Assembly: GCA_014338405.1 (NCBI GenBank)
Contig: JTDE01000207.1
Span: 1-64,000 of the forward strand
Direction of reading: 5' to 3'
From: Paragonimus skrjabini miyazakii
Lineage: Eukaryota > Platyhelminthes > Trematoda > Plagiorchiida > Troglotrematidae
DNA length: 64,000 nucleotides
Each line of letters begins with the position of its first letter. Within the stretch, counting starts at the first letter, position 1. The notes beneath the pieces are model-generated. The model did not search any database. It was not told the origin of the DNA and saw only the letters and a program-made list of their open reading frames with translations. The translations under genes were made by a program, and so were the position numbers. Below, in pieces: positions 10,241 to 21,367 of this stretch.

Positions 10241-10500
10241 AGGTAATAACAATTAATTAGTGGAAGCCACCACTGTGTGTACAAAAGGCTTGTTCATCAG
10301 TGCCAGATTGTCCTGGCAAATGATACGCACAGACGTGTGTGTGGTTATTAATTTTGTCTTCTTGTAAATGTGAACATTGCTATATAAACCCGCCAGTTTC
10401 AATGTGCGCCCGATACGGTGTAGCAAAACGTGTCCGAGAGATATACTGTGCAGAAGCTGGTTCAGACCTATCTGTTCGAACTTATTTCAGATTAATGATG
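10241..10500 (+). repeat. Diverged single arm of the 30 kb foldback family
   Basis: TGGAAGCCACCACTGTGTG, CTTGTTCATCAGTGCCAGAT and GAGAGATATACTGTGCAGAA match, with substitutions, the right arm of the element at 30262-30510 (TGGAAGCCACTCTTTTGTG, CTTGTTCATCTGTACCAGAT) and the inverse of its left arm. The second arm is missing and the GT run is short. It is older than the 30 kb copy. Confidence 0.5.
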
Positions 10501-10504
10501 AGTA

Positions 10505-10893
10505 GTCGGGGATTTGGTTTATTTCAATTTGAACATCACCACAATTGATCACAGCTGTCGCATTCCCATAGACTATCCAGTCGGCCCCTTTCGAATAGCA
10601 GAAGCACTAGACTCGAGTTTCGCTCTCATTGGAGCTCGTCAGTAGTGTACATTCTTACCATGGTCGGGACTAGAACTCCGGCCAAGCTTTCATGAGGCAA
10701 GCGTGTTGACCACTGTGCCATTGACCTCACATTAGGCACGACCTAATTCTCATCACATGTGAACACTCAATCACTTTCGTTTGTGAGTACTGACTATGTT
10801 GCCGGATCGCCTCTATGGGAGACACAGTTACTGTCTGTTAACTGCAATCGATAACCCTGTGATTAGGACTTCCAAGATAGGTCGAAATCTCTG
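10505..10893 (-). repeat. Ribozyme SINE, long copy C (minus)
   Basis: Minus copy including the 5' region seen at 21.84-22.0 kb (GACAGTAACTGTGTC, GCGATCCGGCAAC), then the tRNA-like head (10670-10735), hammerhead (10604-10648) and tail down to the GAACATCACC and AATTGATC edge. Its head faces copy D, which repeats the head-to-head arrangement of copies A and B. Confidence 0.75.
10604..10648 (-). ncRNA. Hammerhead ribozyme, probably active form
   Basis: Minus strand: ACACTA, CTGACGA, GCTCCAATGAGAGC, GAAA, CTCGAG, TC, TAGTGC. The catalytic core is intact. Helix I loses its outermost pair (A against C) and helix II its loop-closing pair (C against A), leaving five and four pairs. Confidence 0.8.
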
Positions 10894-11060
10894 ACCTCAC
10901 TAAACCTGGTAGACGAGGATATGCACTACTGAAGAGTTCCAATGAGAGCGAAACTCGAGTCTAGTGCTTCTGTTGTTCAAAAGGGGCTGACTTGAATGTC
11001 TGTGGGAATGCGACAGGTACGATCAACTGTGAGCGATGCTCAACTCGAACTTCTTTTGTT
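10894..11060 (+). repeat. Ribozyme SINE, 5'-truncated copy D (plus)
   Basis: Begins just upstream of the ribozyme, so the A/B-box head is absent. It then follows the family tail: TAGTGCTTCTG, GGGGCTGACTTG, GGGAATGCGACAG, GTGAGCGATGCTCAA. Confidence 0.7.
10923..10967 (+). ncRNA. Hammerhead ribozyme, intact core
   Basis: GCACTA, CTGAAGA (N = A is allowed), GTTCCAATGAGAGC, GAAA, CTCGAG, TC, TAGTGC. Helix I has six perfect pairs. Helix II keeps G-C, T-G, T-A and C-G. The invariant bases are all present. Predicted cleavage is between 10961 and 10962. Confidence 0.85.
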
Positions 11061-12030
11061 CGTTTCAAGCAAAGCATGTAAAGAAGATTATACAATATAG
11101 CCTGGTCAGATGGCTCTTAACAGTACCTGAAATCCACGCTAGGAACGACGGTGGTGATACTAGAAGAAAGAAGGACAATCACTGAAATATCTTTAAATGT
11201 ATCATTTCCTGAAGTCGTCATATTCTTGCTACCGTGATCAAATTGGATGTCGATATCTCGGTTTCCTGTTAAGAGGGGTCATGACTATGAGATCATAACC
11301 CAGATCCAGGGCCTTATCCGTAATTGAACACTGCAACCAGACTGTCTGTAGCGCACAGTGCAGCATAAATATCAGAATAGGGACGAATTACTTGCAAAAT
11401 TTTCATTAAGTAAAACCACATCCCCATTAAGCCCTAGCTTTCATGACATTTTCCCTCCTTAATGTCCAGTTTATTTTGTGCCCCTCATTTTCCCACTGTG
11501 TCCACATGACCCTTGATCTTCGTTTGCTCACACGAGTCAAACACGTTGACAATATTCCGTTCAATTCACTGCTTGGTCGATTATCCTGTACTTGAAATTA
11601 AAAACATTTGTTGATCTGCCTACTACCAATCCAACTCCGTGTTCGATCGACTAACTCGTTTTTAACAAATGGGTTGAGCAGTTTGTAATACTCGACGTTT
11701 TAATCATCTCGGGCGGCCTTACTCAGGAGTGTTGTGATCGAAATCTTAATAGGAACGACAGAGTAGTGAACAAGACTTGTTTTCTATGTTTGACCATCAG
11801 GCTAATTACAACACAGTAAATATGAAAACAGTAACTAGGGTGTGTCAGAAAAATGGTCAATATGGGTTAGGGACTGTGTGTTGGTTACCAGTTACGCAAT
11901 CACTGTTCCAAATCGTGGGCCTCGTTGAGTATGGACCAGGAGAGTTCAAGCGTCCGCACTAACCTCTGTGTAGAGAGGTCAGGGTTGCGCAATCGTATAT
12001 CAGTGGTTTCGGCAACGGTCAGCATTCGGG
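11061..12030. other. No recognised feature
   Basis: No convincing ORF (a 61-codon stretch at 11777-11962 looks random) and no repeat recognised. Confidence 0.35.
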
Positions 12031-12040
12031 ATCTCATCCC

Positions 12041-13440
12041 TTATGATCGATTCCTTGGCACACGGTAGACAACCTGAAAAACATCTTTCTGACTGACAGA
12101 TTGATTAGAGTCGGTTGAATGAGAAACAATCGCGCCGGAAACCGTTTTACTCAAACTATTGTTCGACCAGGCATGATGATGTTCACACAGTCTGTCAGAC
12201 AATCGTCTTGTAGTAGGACCAGTGTATGATACTCGACACGAACAAAAACATGGGTGTACACGACTAGTTGTAGAACATGGAAGTTTGTTTTTGAGCTGTG
12301 ACATGATAACGGGTGTTGAACGGAAACTCACGCATAACTGAGCGGCAAGGTAGGTTGTTTCGACTGATTTTTTGAGCTTTCTTGAGATAACTTCGGCCAT
12401 AAGGTCTCCCTTGAAAGGGGACTAATAGACACAAGTTTCATATCCACAGAAGATGACTTAAGTTTCGACTCTACCGCCTGCATCGCCTTCTGAATGAAAC
12501 GCATTGGGTAACCGTTCTGCGTGAACGGTTCTCGTAAAAAATCCAGCTAAGCTTATAAAGTGTCAAGGATGCAGATCTTTGACGCACTACCCGTCAGACA
12601 TTGCATGAGGTTTCGCTTATGATTTAACGAGGAAAAGCTGTCAAAATGGATGCACTGAACACTGCAAGTTTGTTTTCTGTACACTTTTTATTGAATTGAA
12701 CCATCTTCTCCTCTTAATATGATAACATTCAAAAAACTTACTTGGCCGTTGCTGTCTGACTCCTTGGTGAATTTACTGCTGTTATTGACTGAGTTGGAAG
12801 CTGCCATAATTCCGTTCATGTTAGAATTCTCATTGAGGACACACAAAAATTCAACATAGCGTTTGCAAAGTGTACAATGTTCAATGATTGAACTTAACTG
12901 GTTAGTCTCCAGTTTGGTCATGAAAACGTCAGCTAACAGGAGATCAAGAGATGATCCCATTGCCATTCCATCTCCTTGCTGGCAGATCGCATTGTTAAAA
13001 AGAAACCGAACGTTACTAAAACGAAGCATTAACAATCTTCGCGATTCATTTTTGGGATGCTCATGTGTTTGTAGTTACGTTGGATCTAATCGCATAGATA
13101 GTCAGTTGTCTCTTGTACAACGCACTTTCGTAAATATGGAGCAGACACCGAATGAGAACGTTCTTTGATTGTTTAGGTCCATGTATTGGATTACGTCAAT
13201 GAAATAAAACGTGTCCCAGAAAGTGTGCTTTGCAAGCTACAGCCTGATAGGTTCGAGGAGACCGGCGAACCATTTGGCCACTGCATGTTAAAACGAGTTC
13301 CATGTATCCAAAATGGGTCTCAAAGGCAAATCTTCTTTGTGCACTCCGGGCAAAATAGAGGGATTACTTGTGGTTGTGACAGACCGGGTAGGATGCTCAA
13401 CACTAGACGGGATACATGGCGCAGCACGAGATAAGTCGTG
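12041..13440 (-). mobile_element. Penelope-like element with RT and GIY-YIG, decayed
   Basis: Read on the minus strand. 13.3-13.2 kb: the HKEDLPLRPILDTWN motif (PLE form: xKxxxPLRPIxxxxxSP). 13.1 kb: SIFTKV, a worn SLFTNV. 13035-12688: the palm with DGMAMGSS and LADVF. 12400-12041: the linker (KLKKSVETTYLAAQL) and GIY-YIG start (CRVSYTGPTTRRLSDRLCEH). The YVDD box has become YVEF and frames are broken, so it is dead. The N-terminal part beyond 13.44 kb is not recognisable. Confidence 0.8.
12688..13035 (-). pseudogene. PLE reverse transcriptase palm, catalytic box lost
   Basis: 115-codon open piece. NVRFLFNNAICQQGDGMAMG matches the PLE palm around motif B. LLADVFMTKLE and, later, GQVSFLNVIILRGEDGSIQ are conserved. 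The metal-binding YxDD reads YVEF, which removes both aspartates. Confidence 0.75.
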
Positions 13441-14980
13441 TTTCGGGGAAACAACCAACAACGCTTGCTGGTTTTAGTGTGGTTTGTCGTAGCCAATTGC
13501 GTTTATAACCATAAGCATTAGTTTGGTGTTAAAAATGAACGCTGAGTGGATTTCTGCTTGGTAAACACTTCCAGTCCTTTTGACGTAACAATCCAATTCA
13601 ATTCCCTGGACTACTGTGAAAGCTGTGTTGGTTACAAATACTATCTGGCTGTTTTATTCCTATTTATTGCGGGGAAAAGCAATGTTTTTCACAGATCACT
13701 CGATTATTTTTAAAACCATCTGGTTCTGGTTCTGATAGTTTATATGGTTTGATTGTAGAAGACAATTAGCTGAAAGGCGTTTCACATCAGAACAGACTAC
13801 AGAAACCCTATTCCACTTAAGACAGGCAACCAACTGAGTGAATTTGCCAACGTGTATGACAGTTACACTGCCGACAATTCAGCCGCATTCTTATTTGACG
13901 CGTACAGGCGGTCCGTTTGTTGTGTCCACTACACTGGAAATCTACCTCGCCTTTTGACCTGCACTGTGCATCAGCGTTTTGTGAGAGGGGAATGTTCAGT
14001 TGCCAACACACCAGACAAGCATCGGCTCACGATTAGCCGTCTTTGGCAGCTTGATGGGTGGCGTTTGCGGTGCGGCATCAAAGCCGCTATACGAATAGGC
14101 CAGCCTGACAGGAACATACGAGGAACAAGCTGCCTCTGAGACGGTGACAACTGTTGGGTTGGGAGCTTGTTTGTGTGTACATGTGCGTCTGTGTGCATTG
14201 GTCAGATGGCCAAAATTGCGCCCTCGAGTGCAATATCGTTTGATCTGGCCGGTCTGACTTTCAAACTGTCAGTCGGCCAACACAGTGGTCAACCACGCAC
14301 AATCTCCTAGCGCTGATTACAGGTTTGTGGCCTGTTTTGGGCGGACCGTGTTCCCACGTTTCATTAACCCCTTCTGGGAACAACGGAGGCGATGTCGATA
14401 TGCCAACCCGTCAATTCGCACCAGTTGCAAAGCGCACGGGGCCACAACACAACTGGTTTTCACGGGCAGATATTGGAACCTGAAAAGTCTATCGTTTCCT
14501 TTCGCTGTACGGTAAGTTATGGGAACAACTTTGCAATATCGGCATCATACAATACAGTTAAAACAGAAGTAGAAACATCTGTAAAGTTTTTGAAATTTGG
14601 TCTGTTTATCTATAATTGTCTTTCGAACGTTACACTCGACATATGAATGCAACAGTCCTGAAACCACTGGGTGCCTTTGCCTGATTTCCCGGTGTTCACC
14701 CGTAATTTTAATGTGATAGAAGTTCAGATTGCAACCCACCTCGGGAATTTTTCGATAGACTGTGTTTGCAAACTAAGATAGTCAGTAATTTGGTGGGATT
14801 TTGGCAAATGAGGATTGTACAAAGTATCTTTAACTAATGGGATGTGACATTGGACCATCACCCAAAACTACGTTAAGTGGCCATTTGTCAGTCTGAGGAG
14901 GGTGCAGGTCAGCACGTACTCGATCAGCACTGAACGCGTGTGTTCGCGCTAAAGAACAACTCCGCCAAACCGGTTGTCTG
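13441..14980. other. Unassigned; GC-rich patch at about 13.85-14.46 kb
   Basis: The patch is richer in G+C than its surroundings and is open in more than one frame (13852-14139 plus, 13971-14198 minus), but none of the peptides is recognisable. It could be a worn 5' part of a transposon. Confidence 0.3.
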
Positions 14981-15019
14981 TCTGTGGGTACATTACTGAT
15001 TCACTCAGATTGGCAACTG

Positions 15020-15231
15020 GCTTCAGCTGTCGTCATCATCACCCGAACGGCCACATAAGAATGATGTTAGAGCAACAGCTATCTGAGTTAGCCTGTTGTC
15101 TGCGATGACAAATGAGTGCGGGCCTGTAAACACCCAGAGTGCTAGATTGAGCAAAGTAACCAAGGCAAAGAAAATAGTAATCGGAGTATCTACAACCTGT
15201 TCAAGCTGCCTGAAACAGGTTACTAAATCCG
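15020..15231 (-). repeat. Flank of the dispersed repeat with an open frame
   Basis: A 76-codon minus frame (15023-15253) contains FFALVTLLNLALWVFTGPHS, a hydrophobic stretch, and runs into the repeat at 15232. The frame is not present beside the second repeat copy at 21.4 kb. Probably part of a transposon; no family assigned. Confidence 0.3.
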
Positions 15232-15530
15232 TAGTTCGAACCAAATGGCTCATTCAACGAACAAGCCTACTAACCGAGTCGGGTGAATGAACGGGCAAAA
15301 CACATCACCGCAACCACAACCGGAGTAGTTGGCATATGGGCGCACACGCATTTCTGGTCTAGTCGCCGGGCCTCATCGTCCCTGTATTTTAGCCACCACG
15401 GTCCATAATCGATAACCTCTGACTGCAGACAAACGTTTCTGTAAACGTCTCATTGTTTGAAAGGCACTGCGGGACTGGGAACCAGTGTGCATCGATGAGT
15501 ACAAGTGGAGGAAGTAAACAAACGATATTT
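15232..15530. repeat. Dispersed repeat R, copy 1
   Basis: About 230-300 bp nearly identical, roughly 95% by eye, to 21378-21665. Shared landmarks are GTTCGAACCAAATGG, CAACGAACAAGCCTACTAAC, CCACAACCGGAGTAGTTGGC and GACTGCAGACAAACGTTTC. The inverse of AGTTCGAACC resembles a tRNA B box, so a SINE or LTR fragment is possible. The 3' limit is unclear. Confidence 0.65.
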
Positions 15531-16180
15531 CCCTAACGGATTTTGCCATCACGATAGCTTTTTTCATCAAACGATGGATGATAAATAAAGGTTGTATTCA
15601 CGAACGACACAGATTCGCAAATTACCAGAAGATTGATCGAAAACTAACAGTTTTCACGTAAAACCTGAGGCACGTCATGCTGTGTTTTTGGGTGTACTAT
15701 ACCAGTTTTGGACTCTGATGTGACATACTATATTGTCAAAACGATAAGCGTCGCTTGGCGTTTATCAGTTTCCTGGCTTTTTTATCCAGTCGCATCGTTC
15801 CATTGTCTGTCAACATCTTATTGGAAATATTGCGTTCCGTTCAAGCACTTCATCAGAGCAGAAAGAAGACGTAGGTTGCAACGTTTTAATATTTCGTTTA
15901 CTCTCACTGGTGGCAAGCATAAAACATGCCAGTTTTACACATTATATGGGAGATTACTGGACAAACAGGGACTAGATACGTCTATCAACACACCATGAAT
16001 TTTAAACAGCTCGTTCCGTTCAAGATTCTGAACAAAACTGTTAGATGCAAACATTTCGTATTGACTCTTCAGTACCAAATTTACAGTAACATGAAACGGT
16101 TTTTTATTCTAAACAGTTACGGGGTGGGTGAAATGGATAGTTGATCGATGAGTTAGGAATGGTCACTGATTCCATGGCAG
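15531..16180. other. No recognised feature
   Basis: A 96-codon plus open stretch at 15708-15998 has no similarity I recognise. The sequence is AT-rich with no exon signals that stand out. Confidence 0.35.
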
Positions 16181-16686
16181 GGTCAAGCTCACGAACGATT
16201 GTTTCTGAATACACGGGGCCGGTTTCAGTCGACTGACTACGGCAGCCTCGACAAAGCGCAAAAAATATTGGACTGGGATGACGTAATAAGATTCAGAATG
16301 CACAAACTAGGTCGTTGAGGTGACCAGTGGTCAGGATGTGTCATGTGACTGTGGACACTGGTTGCTTGCATGTTTCAGTGACACTGCCGTTCTTCGGTAA
16401 TACGCAGTTCTGCATCCATTTAGGCAAATATTCGTTCACTCAGAAGATCAAGCACCTATCGGTTCTGCTTATTTAGCATTCTTTGCAGTTACACATAAAT
16501 TGGTAGATGCAATGTGAGGTGGCACCGACAGGCTGCCCTCCTTTGATTGAAGGCACAGGCAGCTTGTGGGTTTGAATTAATACACAGGGTTGGATTGCGT
16601 TAAATGTTTGTTTAATCGAATTCCCTAGTCTTTGCGTTGCTTGATGCATACGGTAATCATCTTTAGAAGGTAATTCTATGTAAACC

Positions 16687-16714
16687 TTCTTCTTCTTCTT
16701 CTTCTTCTTCTTCA
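16687..16714. repeat. CTT/GAA microsatellite
   Basis: About nine CTT units (GAA on the coding strand of the PLE) sit between RT and linker and translate as a poly-lysine run. Confidence 0.85.
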
Positions 16715-16873
16715 CAGTGACCACCTGTTCAGATGGCGGTTTTGGCCCACTTTGTCTTTTTGTGAACCTTTTTGGACAGCCATTAGATTATAGTACAGTC
16801 GTGGTCAACTGTAATTCCTCCAAAAGACTGTCTTGTGTACAGATTCGTCTTGCACGTGTGATTAGTGTATTCA

Positions 16874-17245
16874 CTAGTGCACGTTTTTGATGGACTGGTG
16901 TGAAACTACTAAAGTTGAGGTATTGACCGGATCACGTGAATTTCCTTTATAAACACTTCCTTTGATAGAGCCCTCGTCCCGACTATTAATGAGTAGGCCT
17001 AGAAAAGGCAAACACTTATCAGTCTCAAATTCACACGTTACCTTCTGGTTGAGATGATAACGATTTAAGCGATGTATTAGGTTATTTATTGCCTGTTTGG
17101 ACCGATTAAATACCAGTGTATCATCAACATGGCGGTTGTAATGTGACAGATTTGCTATGCCTGCAGCTAACTGCTGCTCAATCCTTAACATGAAAATGTC
17201 TGCTAAGATGGGCCTCAGTCGGTTTCCCATGGATACCTCATCCAT
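16874..17245 (-). pseudogene. PLE reverse transcriptase palm, mostly open
   Basis: 123-codon open piece: MGNRLRPILADIFM at residues 6-19 (consensus MGSPLGPILADIFM), then HVDDTLVF at 39-46, where the usual YVDD has Tyr changed to His but both aspartates remain. CLPFLGLLINSRDEGSIKGS matches the thumb-side FLD.L. motif. Confidence 0.8.
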
Positions 17246-17826
17246 TTAGAGTTAGGACCGATCACGAAAACGGCAACTGAGGTTTCCAGTGCATAATGAT
17301 AAAGTTTCCTTCAGAATATCCCTAGATAGAGGCAGAGTAGTGTGGCTTATTTCAATGAGCTCACAAATATAATCAATTGTCTCGTACAGGTGAACTGAAC
17401 GTTTATGGAGCATATCATTTCAGTAGCGAGATTGATTTTGTCGATGTCACTGATCAATTCGAAAGAGTGTTTAATAGAACAGGCCTGAAACTTTTGTTTT
17501 AATGGCGTTAGGATGGTGCCAGTTTATGGTACGGAGAATTTGTAATTGCCAGGATGGACCTAAGAGACATTCCAGACCTGTGTGTTTTGGGGAGCCCGTA
17601 GAGCTGAGATGTCGACGACCCACACGGTTCAAGGGATTTGTACATCGTGCAATCGATTATGCACAGTTGTAATAGAAGTTGAAGATGCCGTCCGATGCGA
17701 GTTTCTATATAAGTGACGTTGTCCACTGTGTCTATTTGCTAAAACTTCGTTCGGTCCCGTAATATTGACAACATCTGCATATACGTGTCCCTGTCTAAAA
17801 TGATTGCCCTGAAGCACTTGTCTGGC

Positions 17827-18129
17827 TTAAGTAGTACTGCACTTTTTTGATTCAAGTCCTCTTAGTAATTGTAGGTATTGCTTTGTGATAGCACACCGAC
17901 CGTTGATCCAAGTCATGATAAACCCATTAGCTATATCGGCGAGTTTGATTTCAAGCCAGCCTAAGTTGTCAGCAGTAGTTGGCTGAAGATCTGATGATTG
18001 ATCATTTAAGCTCTCAAACTGGGCTTCAACACAAATACAATTAGACCTATGTGATGGTATTTTGTAATCTAGACCCAAAGCTAAGGATTCAACTTGCAAA
18101 GAATTCAACTGTACTGAAGAACGATTCAA
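17827..18129 (-). pseudogene. PLE N-terminal domain remnant
   Basis: 100-codon open piece with the PLE N-terminal pattern: L..LQ.E.LALG..Y.IP, then VEAQFE.L. It lies in the correct place upstream of the finger motifs of the same element. Confidence 0.65.
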
Positions 18130-18409
18130 TGCACACTTACTAGAATCCAGTGGAATTGATTATTTAAAACGTTGCTTACGTGACTTCTGCAAACGGTCGC
18201 CGTAATTCATTTTCGTACTGTCGACTTACAGAATTGTGCAAACATTACACGACCTCATAATGATAAGTTCTCTACGGTGGAAAGAGATAGCAATGTGTTT
18301 GACGCAAATCCACGAGTGGCATTTGTGCAGCTCCAATATGTTCAGTCACAATACGCCTGAGGTTATTCTTCGTCACGTTCAGCTCATTCTTTCTCAACAG
18401 CCGCAGGAA

Positions 18410-18820
18410 TTACATAATCAAGACCATAGCAACCCGATAAGTCGCATCAACCACATTTGTGCACTTAACGTCGGCTGATAAGTTCGGATAAGCATCTCTT
18501 CACGGAAGGCCAGTAACCTCGAGTTCGGATTGTGCAACAGCATTTTGAATACTTTTACTCGGTCAACTTGATGACCTGTTATCATGAGGTGTTCGGCAAT
18601 CGACGACGTTGAATGTTGAGCAGTCGGTTTATTTGATCGTATATAGGTACAACAATGGAGGCAACTTGCAGAGTTATCTAAATTGGTGTGGACAGCTCGT
18701 TCAGAAATGTTTTCCAGATTGAGGTGTTTTGTCCTATGTAAACCTGTGTTATCTTGAAGTATGCTGCCCGCAAATTGGACTGGACTAAACATCATGCCGT
18801 GGACTGTAACCAAGAGTAGA
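18410..18820 (-). mobile_element. Second PLE, C-terminal GIY-YIG remnant
   Basis: 131-codon open frame. SIAEHLMITGHQVDRVKVFK and LLAFREEMLIRTYQPTLSAQ are the PLE C-terminal pattern (AKHLxxTGHxVxxxxxF, LRxxEAxxIRxxxPxLxxQ), preceded by the conserved Cys-containing linker. It lies just upstream of the 18.1 kb N-terminus on the same strand, so it is a separate copy in tandem order. It matches the 25.8 kb copy closely. Confidence 0.75.
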
Positions 18821-19399
18821 ATGTGTCGTTTTAGGGGAAATACCTCCAGATGCTAAGACACTTGTCTAGTTTACAGATGAACCATACGCAGCGTGTGTTT
18901 ATTACTGGATATCATTAGCTGGAACTGGCCATATCTCCCACGTCTACCTGTTTACAACGGCTAATATGTCGTTTTGGGAGATACTGTTGTATTCCTAAAT
19001 CGCCTAGAGAACAGGAAGAACAAAGACCGCCTGAACTTTAGATCAGTGTATGTCCGATTACTAGCATCGCGTGCCTCATACACTCGACCACATACCAAGC
19101 CAGGACGAAAACAACACACATCGCTCTAAGCCAATCACAATCAAGGTCAACGCATGTGCGATCGATAATCACATCTGTCCATATGATGACTGTATGGCCT
19201 AGTATTTTTTGCGAATCATGTGATTTCTTCCGACGACCCATTTAGAGTGGTCGTGTGAAACATTGGTTTCTATGAGGGTCCCATTTCTGGTAGCTGACTG
19301 CAGCGTATAGTTTCAGGTCTAGTGTATGTGGTTGTATGGATTGTGACTATACGGCGTGTCTGGAACATCTAACAGCCAGTATGAGAGACCATTTTGAAT
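18821..19399. other. No recognised feature
   Basis: No gene or repeat recognised. The gypsy 3' side should lie here, but no LTR pair was found by eye. Confidence 0.3.
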
Positions 19400-21364
19400 T
19401 ATTTCTTCATGTTCAGGTTGTTCGTGTCTTTTACGAAACTGGTTGGTAGGTCTGATCCATTGTTCACTTCCGACTCTTAGTTCATAAACAACCAGCCTCC
19501 GTCTACCTGTAATCGTTCCAACAGTCCATATTGGAAGTCAACTCCTGAAATCCTTTGCATACGCAATGTCTCCAACGTTGATTCGTCTGTCAGGCTGTTG
19601 GGGTTTTACTTCGGTTTTGTCCAAGGTTCGTAATCAGAACGTAGTTTACACAGCATTATCTCATACTTCGTCCGTATTTTTCTTCCAGATAAACTTTCGC
19701 TAGTTGAAACGTTACCCGGAACATTTGAGTTGATGGTTATTCCGTAAGTAAGCAAAAGCAGACTCACAGCCTTATCTATATTTCGTTCTCCAGGATATTT
19801 GAAGATATGTGGTTTCAAAATATCCACAAATCTCCAACTTGACTATTTGATTGTTGATGATACGGTGGTGTTCTTAGATGCACAATACTATTGGTGGAAC
19901 AAAAATTTGGGAACTTGCTGGATATGAACCGGGCACTGTTATCTGAAACAAGGATCTCAAGGAGACCCAAATTCTATACTACCAACTTCTGGTCACTTGG
20001 ATGTAGAATCAACAGCAATTAAAAGATAAACATCACTTATTGGTCCAGCAAAACCAATATGGACTCGGCTCCATAGTTTTTTATCGAACGGTTAAGACTG
20101 TTGCTCAACTTGTGAAAATGACTTGGAAGCTGATGCGCATTGACTGCATCCTTCAATCACATGCTGAATGTCGCGATCCATAGAAGGCCAGTAAACGTAA
20201 TTGCGCATCAAGGATTTCACCTTAGTCAATCCGTGATGTGTTTCCTGGAACTCTGTTAAGACACCTGATTTAAGTGAGTTCGGGATTATTATTCTCTCAC
20301 CAAACAGGAGGCATTCATCTGGACATAATAACCAACTCATTGTTTGTTTTATTTTGTACAGCAATCAAACCAGACAGAGCGTCTGCATGCCCAAATTCTG
20401 ATAAAGATTTGTGTTCAGATTTGAAAGCAAAGCCTAAAAGAGTAGCGGGCGATCTTTGAAGACGTTTGGCAATGTGCCCGGGAATATTTTTGTTGTTGTC
20501 ATAGATAGCTAACAGCGGTTTATGGTCGGTCTGAAATGAAAATTTCCTACCATCAATCATTTTGCAAAATTTCCGTACAGTGAAAATTAAGGCTAATGCT
20601 TCTTTCGCAAATGGACTATAATTCCGTTCTGCGGAATGAGAAATGATTTTCTGTGATCCATCCTGAAATGTGCGTAGAATTGTAGCCCCTATTCCATATT
20701 CGAACGTATCTATAACAATGTCGAGTTATGGGTCATCATGTGCTAACAATCATGATGATGATGATAAAATTGATTGTAAGAACTCAAAAGCAGTTTGATA
20801 TTCAGGCGTCCAATTTCATTTGTAATGGAGTACGGCGCGACACATGCATATCTAGTACAAAGTTGGTGTGGTAATTAATCATTCTCAAATATGACTGAAG
20901 GGTATTAATGTCACTGGATGGTGGCATTTAACGAATAACTTTAACTTTTTCTGGATCTGAATATCGTCCGTTAGTGTTAGCAATAAAATGTAGGCAACGA
21001 AATGCGCGGGAGAAAAACTAATTTCTTCATGCGGATGTGAAAACCAAACTTTTCTCTATACTTCCTGAGTTGTTTTAAATGAATATAATGTTGATCAACA
21101 CTGTGTCTGACGATTATGATATCGTCCATGTAAGCGGCGACGAATGACAATCCGTAAAGCATAGTATCAATGCTTTGTTAGAAAATCACTGGGGCAAACT
21201 TTACCTTAAGTGGTAATCGATTATAGCGATATAATCCATTATGTTTACTTACTGTTGATATTTGCTTTTACTCATTGTCGACTTGAATCTGTAGCTAATT
21301 TTCAGAGAAAACAGTTTTCTAAAATGTGCGTCCACCATTGAGTTTCGTGAGAAGTGGATCAAAA
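19400..21364 (-). mobile_element. Ty3/gypsy retrotransposon pol remnant
   Basis: Minus-strand order of domains: RT with AAYMDDIIIV (YMDD at about 21132-21121); RNase H with FQTDHKPLLAIYD (about 20536-20498); integrase zinc-binding domain (ETHHGLTKVKSLM, then CSQC at about 20148-20137); integrase core (WSRVHIGFAGP near 20.05 kb); and C-terminal region (INVGDIAYAKDF, then YELRVGSEQWIRPTNQFRKR, to about 19.4 kb). Stops and frame changes separate the domains. No gag and no LTR pair seen. The upstream edge coincides with repeat R (21368). Confidence 0.85.
20092..20364 (-). pseudogene. Gypsy integrase zinc-binding domain
   Basis: 90-codon open piece. HH followed by CSQC gives the HHCC zinc finger, with NYVYWPSMDRDIQHVIEGC in between, as in gypsy integrases. 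Confidence 0.8.
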
Positions 21365-21367
21365 TAC

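Larger units (their letters stand above)
16190..18130 (-). mobile_element. Penelope-like element, nearly full length, degraded
   Basis: The most complete PLE in the window. In order on the minus strand: N-terminal domain at 18129-17827 (VQLNSLQVESLALG, VEAQFESLNDQ); finger region at 17726-17508 (LYGLPKTHRSGMSLRSILA, SPYHKLA); RT palm at 17245-16874; linker at 16690-16473 (IKQTFNAIQPCVL, YQFMCNC); worn GIY-YIG and C-terminus to about 16.2 kb (LSERI, RITEERQCH). Stops and frameshifts separate the parts. A CTT/GAA microsatellite interrupts it at 16687-16714. Confidence 0.85.
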
